From Hymenobacter roseosalivarius DSM 11622 (GTDB lineage: Bacteria; Bacteroidota; Bacteroidia; Cytophagales; Hymenobacteraceae): DNA of 64,000 nucleotides. The stretch is from positions 62,001 through 126,000 of the forward strand of contig NZ_FWWW01000049.1 of the NCBI RefSeq assembly GCF_900176135.1, given 5' to 3'. Positions 60,229-64,000 of the stretch are shown piece by piece; the first letter of the stretch is position 1, and every line of letters starts with the position of its first letter. The notes under the pieces are model-generated. The model saw only the letters and a list, made by a program, of their open reading frames with translations. It made no database searches and was not told where the DNA came from. The position numbers and the translations under genes are program-made.

Positions 60229-61065
60229 TTATTCCTGCTCCAAGAGTCGGGTTTCATCGGGAGCGAGTTGCACTTGGCCTCGTTTATACAGGGTGCCGAG
60301 CGCTTTTTTAAATACTTTCTTGCTCATGCCCAGGCGACGGTAAATGTCGTCGGGCTCGCTTTTATCAGATAAAGGCAATGAGCCATTGTTGGCGCGCAGG
60401 GCCGTCAGAATGGTTTCGGTAGCGGCCAGAGCCTCGTCGTAGCCTACTTTTTGGAGACTCACGTCCAGCTTACCATCTGGCCTGATCTGGCGCACGTAGC
60501 CGGTAGGCGTATCGCCCAGGCGCAGCGGACGAAACACCTCGTTGTGATACAGCAATCCTAGGTAGGCACCATTCACGATGACGGTGTAGCCTAAATCGGT
60601 ATCCTGGGCTACAAACAACTGCACTTCATCGCCAACCTGGCCCGGAAAAGCCCCCTGCGGTAGATATTTCTCCCACTTGGACGAGGCCACGATACGGTCG
60701 GAAGTCTCATCAATATAGACGTAGACAGTGGCTCGCTGCCCGACGCGCAGGGCCTGGCGCTGGTTGCGATAGGGGAGAAAAAGGTCTTTTTCAAGGCCCC
60801 AGTCAAGGAAAGCGCCATTGGAGGAGACGTCGCGGACATTGAGGGCCGCAAATTCGCCTACCCGTGCCAGCGGCTCCAGGGTGGTAGCAATGAGGCGGTC
60901 TTCGGAGTCGCGGTACACAAATACGCGCAGCCGGTCACCGATTTGAGTGCCTTCGGCCACGTACTTAATGGGCAACAGCAAATCGCCGTCGTCGGAGCTA
61001 AGATAGAGGCCGAAATCCACGGCGCGGGCTACTTCCAGTTCGTTATAGTCGCCGAGGGCAAGCAT
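60229..61065 (-). CDS. cvfB: CvfB-family S1-domain RNA-binding protein
   Basis: A 278-residue protein with tandem S1-like domains (about 1-60, 70-130, 140-205) and a C-terminal winged helix (about 220-278; DDIYRRLGMSKKVFKKALGT). The order S1-S1-S1-wHTH is that of CvfB (YitL), an RNA-binding regulator in Gram-positive bacteria and found also in Bacteroidota. Typical segments are VDFGLYLSSDDGDLLLP and NGAFLDWGLEKDLFLPY. I chose ATG 61065 (MLALGDYNELEVA); an ATG at 61161 would add 32 residues of no S1 character. Confidence 0.85.
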   Translation of the reverse strand: MLALGDYNELEVARAVDFGLYLSSDDGDLLLPIKYVAEGTQIGDRLRVFVYRDSEDRLIATTLEPLARVGEFAALNVRDVSSNGAFLDWGLEKDLFLPYRNQRQALRVGQRATVYVYIDETSDRIVASSKWEKYLPQGAFPGQVGDEVQLFVAQDTDLGYTVIVNGAYLGLLYHNEVFRPLRLGDTPTGYVRQIRPDGKLDVSLQKVGYDEALAATETILTALRANNGSLPLSDKSEPDDIYRRLGMSKKVFKKALGTLYKRGQVQLAPDETRLLEQE

Positions 61066-61211
61066 GGGGTAGGCGTAAGAGGTTAGAATAATTTCAGCAC
61101 CCAAAGGTACTGAAGGCTGGGGGGCAAATTTCGCTTGGTTTTTTGCCTTGTAAGAAAACATCCTACGGTAGAAGAATACAGCGCATCAATTCAAAAAGCA
61201 GCATACGCTAC

Positions 61212-61247
61212 CTCAGAATCAGATAGAGGCGCGTATTCGCGTCGCTA
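61212..61247. repeat. half copy of family B palindromic repeat
   Basis: AGATAGAGGCGCGTATTCGC followed by GTCGCTACTG resembles one arm of family B (TAGAGACGCGTATT). It runs into the stop codon of the gene at 61245, and no second arm is seen. Confidence 0.55.
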
Positions 61248-63164
61248 CTGATATGGCGCGACACCGGGGCGGGTAAAGTTGAAATCACTGAAGTCATAAT
61301 AAGCCCCCGAATTCTCAAAGATTCGATAGCCATTGTTGGTCAACTGACCCCGAGGGTAGAAGCCAAATAAAACCTGAATGGTGCGCAGCGCCGTGTACTC
61401 GTTGCGAAAACGCAAACCCAGGCCGAAGCCGGTGAAGGGCTTGTCCAGAAACGGGGAATCGCGGCCGGGCGTGGTAGCCAGCCAGGCGGCATCAGCAAAA
61501 GCCACACCCGCCAACCGGAAGCCTAGGAAAGAGACAGGCGTGTACATGGTAGCCTCGTAGTTGAGCACGAAACGACTGGTGCCGCGCAGAGTGCCATCGG
61601 AGCGGAAGCCGCGTAGGCCCCGTTCGCCCTCAATAGACAAAAGCTGCTCGCCCGGACGTCGGTCGAAGCCCAGGTCCATGCGGTTCCACAGAAAATGGCG
61701 CCACTGGTAGTTGCCCGTGTTATAAAGGCGCGTAAAATAAAGCACCTGCGTGCTCAGCAGTCCCTGCTGCCAGTCCCGGTCGCGCTGGCGCACGAACGTG
61801 CCAAACTCCCCGCTCAGGTAAAGGTAGCCCCGTCGCACACCATATAGGCCGCTGGAGGCTCGTACGCCATAATAGCGCCGATTGCCCAGCTCATTTAGCT
61901 CGTAGCCAGCGGTAAGGCTGAGCAACGTGCCCGTCGGTACGTCCTCGGTACGGCCGAAGCCGAAGAGGTATTTGTCCTTATAATAACGTCGCACGCTGTA
62001 GCCGATGGTGCCCAGAAACAGGCTGGCATCCGCGTAGTCTTCAATAGGGCGCTCGGTGTAGGTAGTATTCAGAAAGCGCCCCGATACAACAAAGCGGGCC
62101 GGGTTCTCATACCCCAGATCATAGCTTTTCAGGCGCAAAGCCCGCCCCAGCCATATATCGCGGGTGCTGTAGCGCAGGCGTTCCAGGCGGCCTGGATCGA
62201 TGGGGGGCAATTGTGGCAGTTGAATAAGCCGATCATAAAAATCAAGCGCCACCGCACCGGCGTACTGCGTATTAATGGAAACAAAGTCGCGGGCCACGTA
62301 GGCGCCTATTTCCTTATTTTCATACTCATTGCGGTAGCGAACCTGGGCATTCACAAAGTTGCGGAAAGGCACCAGATAGCTGCCCCGGTAGCGCCAGGGC
62401 TGAGGACTGGCCCGGCCATACTCATAGCGGTTTCGAAATTGGTGCCCCAGCCCCAGAAAGTTCACGTCGTTGAGCCCAATAACGGCCGCATCCACATCGC
62501 GAATCTGTAGGGAGCCACTTAGGCTGAACACATCTTTGGTTATTATCTGCACGTCCACGCTGTCGGCCGTGGTGGTGGCCTCATTCACGAATACGCGGGC
62601 GTCGAGCAGCTCCCCCGTCTGGCGCAACAGACGCTCACTTTCACTTAGCTCCTGGGGCTCCAGCTCTTCGCCCACCCGAAACAGAAGTAGCTGCCGCACC
62701 CGCGAAGGAGCCGTGCGTATGTGAAACACGTTGCCGCCCTTTTCCAGAAAATTACGCGGCTTGCGCTCGGGGTTGTTGATGCTGTAGCCGAAGGCGTCGA
62801 GGGTGGTGATGTTGATGCTGCGCACAATCTTGTAGTTGTGCTGGCTGTATTGACGGTCGAGCAAGGTAGCATCGAGGCCGGCCCGCTCCTCGGCGCGGGC
62901 CGTGAAGTTGAACAGTGCCGCCACTGCCTTGCCCGCAATGGTCTTGCGCTTGGCATAGGCCTGCAAACCCGTCAGAATGCGCTCTTCATCGAAGCGCCGC
63001 CGCAGGGAGTCGGGGCGGGTTTCGGGCTGCGTTCGAACGGAGTCGACCACGGGCGGCCGCGGGTCCTGGGCCTGAGCCATGCCTGCCACTATTACCAATG
63101 GCAGCACCAGCCGCCACCGAAAACGGCGCAGCCACTGGACAGCAGACACGAGGGTAGCAAGCAT
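61245..63164 (-). CDS. BamA/Omp85-superfamily outer-membrane protein
   Basis: A 639-residue Omp85-type protein. After a signal peptide (ending near GMAQAQ, about residue 33), a POTRA-like region (about 110-200; NVFHIRTAPSRVRQLLLFRV) is followed by a C-terminal beta-barrel. The Omp85 core motif is visible as GERGLRGFRSDGTLRG (about 525-540), with GYELNELGNRRYYGV and FGTFVRQRDRDWQQGLL as barrel strands. Only one POTRA unit is clear, so this is probably a specialised relative rather than BamA itself. I chose ATG 63164; 63209 is the upstream alternative. Confidence 0.87.
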   Translation of the reverse strand: MLATLVSAVQWLRRFRWRLVLPLVIVAGMAQAQDPRPPVVDSVRTQPETRPDSLRRRFDEERILTGLQAYAKRKTIAGKAVAALFNFTARAEERAGLDATLLDRQYSQHNYKIVRSINITTLDAFGYSINNPERKPRNFLEKGGNVFHIRTAPSRVRQLLLFRVGEELEPQELSESERLLRQTGELLDARVFVNEATTTADSVDVQIITKDVFSLSGSLQIRDVDAAVIGLNDVNFLGLGHQFRNRYEYGRASPQPWRYRGSYLVPFRNFVNAQVRYRNEYENKEIGAYVARDFVSINTQYAGAVALDFYDRLIQLPQLPPIDPGRLERLRYSTRDIWLGRALRLKSYDLGYENPARFVVSGRFLNTTYTERPIEDYADASLFLGTIGYSVRRYYKDKYLFGFGRTEDVPTGTLLSLTAGYELNELGNRRYYGVRASSGLYGVRRGYLYLSGEFGTFVRQRDRDWQQGLLSTQVLYFTRLYNTGNYQWRHFLWNRMDLGFDRRPGEQLLSIEGERGLRGFRSDGTLRGTSRFVLNYEATMYTPVSFLGFRLAGVAFADAAWLATTPGRDSPFLDKPFTGFGLGLRFRNEYTALRTIQVLFGFYPRGQLTNNGYRIFENSGAYYDFSDFNFTRPGVAPYQ

Positions 63165-63470
63165 AAGGCGAAACAACAAGAAAGCCACATGGCAACCCGC
63201 AAGGTACAAACGTCATCGGCCACTCGGTAAGTACGAAGCTGAAGCTTAGCTGGAATTATCAGCTGCGCTACGAAGGAAAAATACCCCAAATCAAGGCCAA
63301 AAAATCATTAGGGACAATAATCTGAGGGTTGGGACGCTGGGGGGCAAAATTCTCGTGCAAACAGGCCTTTTTGCGCGGTAGTTTTGAAACCTTTCCTAAA
63401 AAAATTAGCTTAGACTACTATTGTGTATATGAAGTCTGGTTGCTATTTTTAAGCCATCAAAGGCCCTCGG

Positions 63471-64000
63471 ATGAACGAACGAATTCAGGAAAAGCTAAGT
63501 ATTTTGGCAGACGCCGCGAAGTACGACGTATCGTGCTCCAGCAGTGGCGGCAAGCGCAAAAACGAGAACAAAGGCTTGGGCAATGCCGAGGGCATGGGTA
63601 TCTGTCACAGCTATACCGAAGACGGACGTTGCGTGTCGCTGCTCAAAATTCTGCTGACCAACTACTGCATCTTCGATTGCGCCTACTGCGTGTCGCGGCG
63701 GAGCAACGACGTGAAGCGCGCCGCCTTTACGGTAGATGAAGTGGTCGACCTGACGATGAACTTCTACCGTCGCAACTATATCGAAGGGCTGTTTCTGAGC
63801 TCCGGTATCTTCAAAGATTCCGACTATACGATGGAGCGGCTAGTGCGCATCGTAAAGAAGCTGCGTACGGAGCACAAGTTCAATGGCTACATCCACGTCA
63901 AGACTATTCCGGGCGCCTCGCCCGAGCTGATTGCGGAAGCTGGCTTGTACGCCGACCGGCTGAGCGTGAACATTGAGCTGCCGTCGGAGCTGAGCTTACA
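63471..64000 (+). CDS. radical SAM protein, putative DNA modification/repair (5' part)
   Basis: The 5' part (176 full codons) of a radical SAM gene running off the window. It starts MNERIQEKLSILADAAKYDV. The cluster motif C-x3-C-x2-C is in TNYCIFDCAYC (Cys 67, 71, 74), and downstream G-L-F-L-S-S-G-I and GYIHVKTIPGASPEL follow the pattern of the family annotated as putative DNA modification/repair radical SAM protein. That family is normally followed by a uracil-DNA-glycosylase-like gene, which would lie beyond the edge. The spacer 63210-63470 shows no other gene. Confidence 0.87.
   Translation, partial: MNERIQEKLSILADAAKYDVSCSSSGGKRKNENKGLGNAEGMGICHSYTEDGRCVSLLKILLTNYCIFDCAYCVSRRSNDVKRAAFTVDEVVDLTMNFYRRNYIEGLFLSSGIFKDSDYTMERLVRIVKKLRTEHKFNGYIHVKTIPGASPELIAEAGLYADRLSVNIELPSELSL

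Noticed and set aside
63329..63739. 136-codon plus-strand frame overlapping the radical SAM start.
   Set aside because: The frame starting at 63471 has the radical SAM cysteine motif and typical codon use; this one is a different-frame shadow.
1..64000. tRNA or rRNA genes, insertion sequences, prophage.
   Set aside because: No TTCRANTC-type T-loop with matching acceptor stem, no rRNA core sequence, and no transposase, integrase or phage structural gene was recognised by reading the window; a covariance search was not possible.

Overview
The window is GC-rich, densely packed bacterial DNA. It most likely comes from a Hymenobacter-like member of the Cytophagales (Bacteroidota). Three things support this: several promoters fit the Bacteroidota -7 consensus TAnnTTTG; there are DUF4097, BamA-like, OmpH/Skp and CarboxypepD_reg-like envelope proteins and a HEAT-repeat anti-sigma factor; and many A/T-flanked GCCCCCC terminators end the genes. 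The genus is an inference. I saw no rRNA, tRNA, transposase, phage gene or CRISPR array.

Layout. 0-4.1 kb: two divergent, partly near-identical sensor histidine kinases; a third relative at 36.9-39.0 kb carries an amber stop in its ATPase domain. 4.3-6.4 kb: tail-specific protease. 6.8-10.0 kb: ECF sigma factor, HEAT-repeat anti-sigma factor and two secreted DUF4097 proteins, an envelope-stress type operon. 10.4-16.7 kb: small secreted low-complexity proteins, UV endonuclease UvsE, a cation exporter, a lipoprotein with charged C-terminal repeats and a membrane metallophosphoesterase. 16.8-24.1 kb: radC, a DUF1684 protein, a Uma2-family nuclease, then pheT - coiled-coil protein - zapA - rny.

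24.8-36.6 kb is the main metabolic island, a purine (xanthine to ureidoglycolate) degradation cluster: xanthine dehydrogenase small and large subunits plus XdhC, urate oxidase (opposite strand), allantoinase, allantoate amidohydrolase, ureidoglycine aminohydrolase, OHCU decarboxylase, HIU hydrolase, and an uncharacterised aldolase/citrate-lyase-like protein (DUF6986-type) at the position where the last carbon-releasing step is missing. Adenine deaminase at 45.4-47.1 kb could feed the same pathway.

39.1-64 kb holds general metabolism and envelope genes: two related lipoproteins flanking a mercuric-reductase-like flavoprotein, an AT-rich orphan Imm27-type immunity gene, sucD, cystathionine beta-synthase, a lone response regulator, tandem paralogues of an unrecognised family before cmk, ispH, DUF502, a macrodomain protein, a sorbosone-dehydrogenase-like protein, a retropepsin-like protease / RimK ATP-grasp / AspA-like carboxypeptidase operon, Skp-like chaperone, a frameshifted outer-membrane protein, CvfB, a BamA/Omp85-like protein, and the 5' part of a radical SAM gene running off the right edge.

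Two features cut across the window. Roughly 100-bp palindromic repeats of at least three families sit between genes. Some lie inside operons, and several contain or abut the stop codon of the upstream gene. In addition, the motif GGGGGGC followed by A/T (reverse A/T-GCCCCCC) recurs about fifty times by eye, in genes, terminators and spacers alike.
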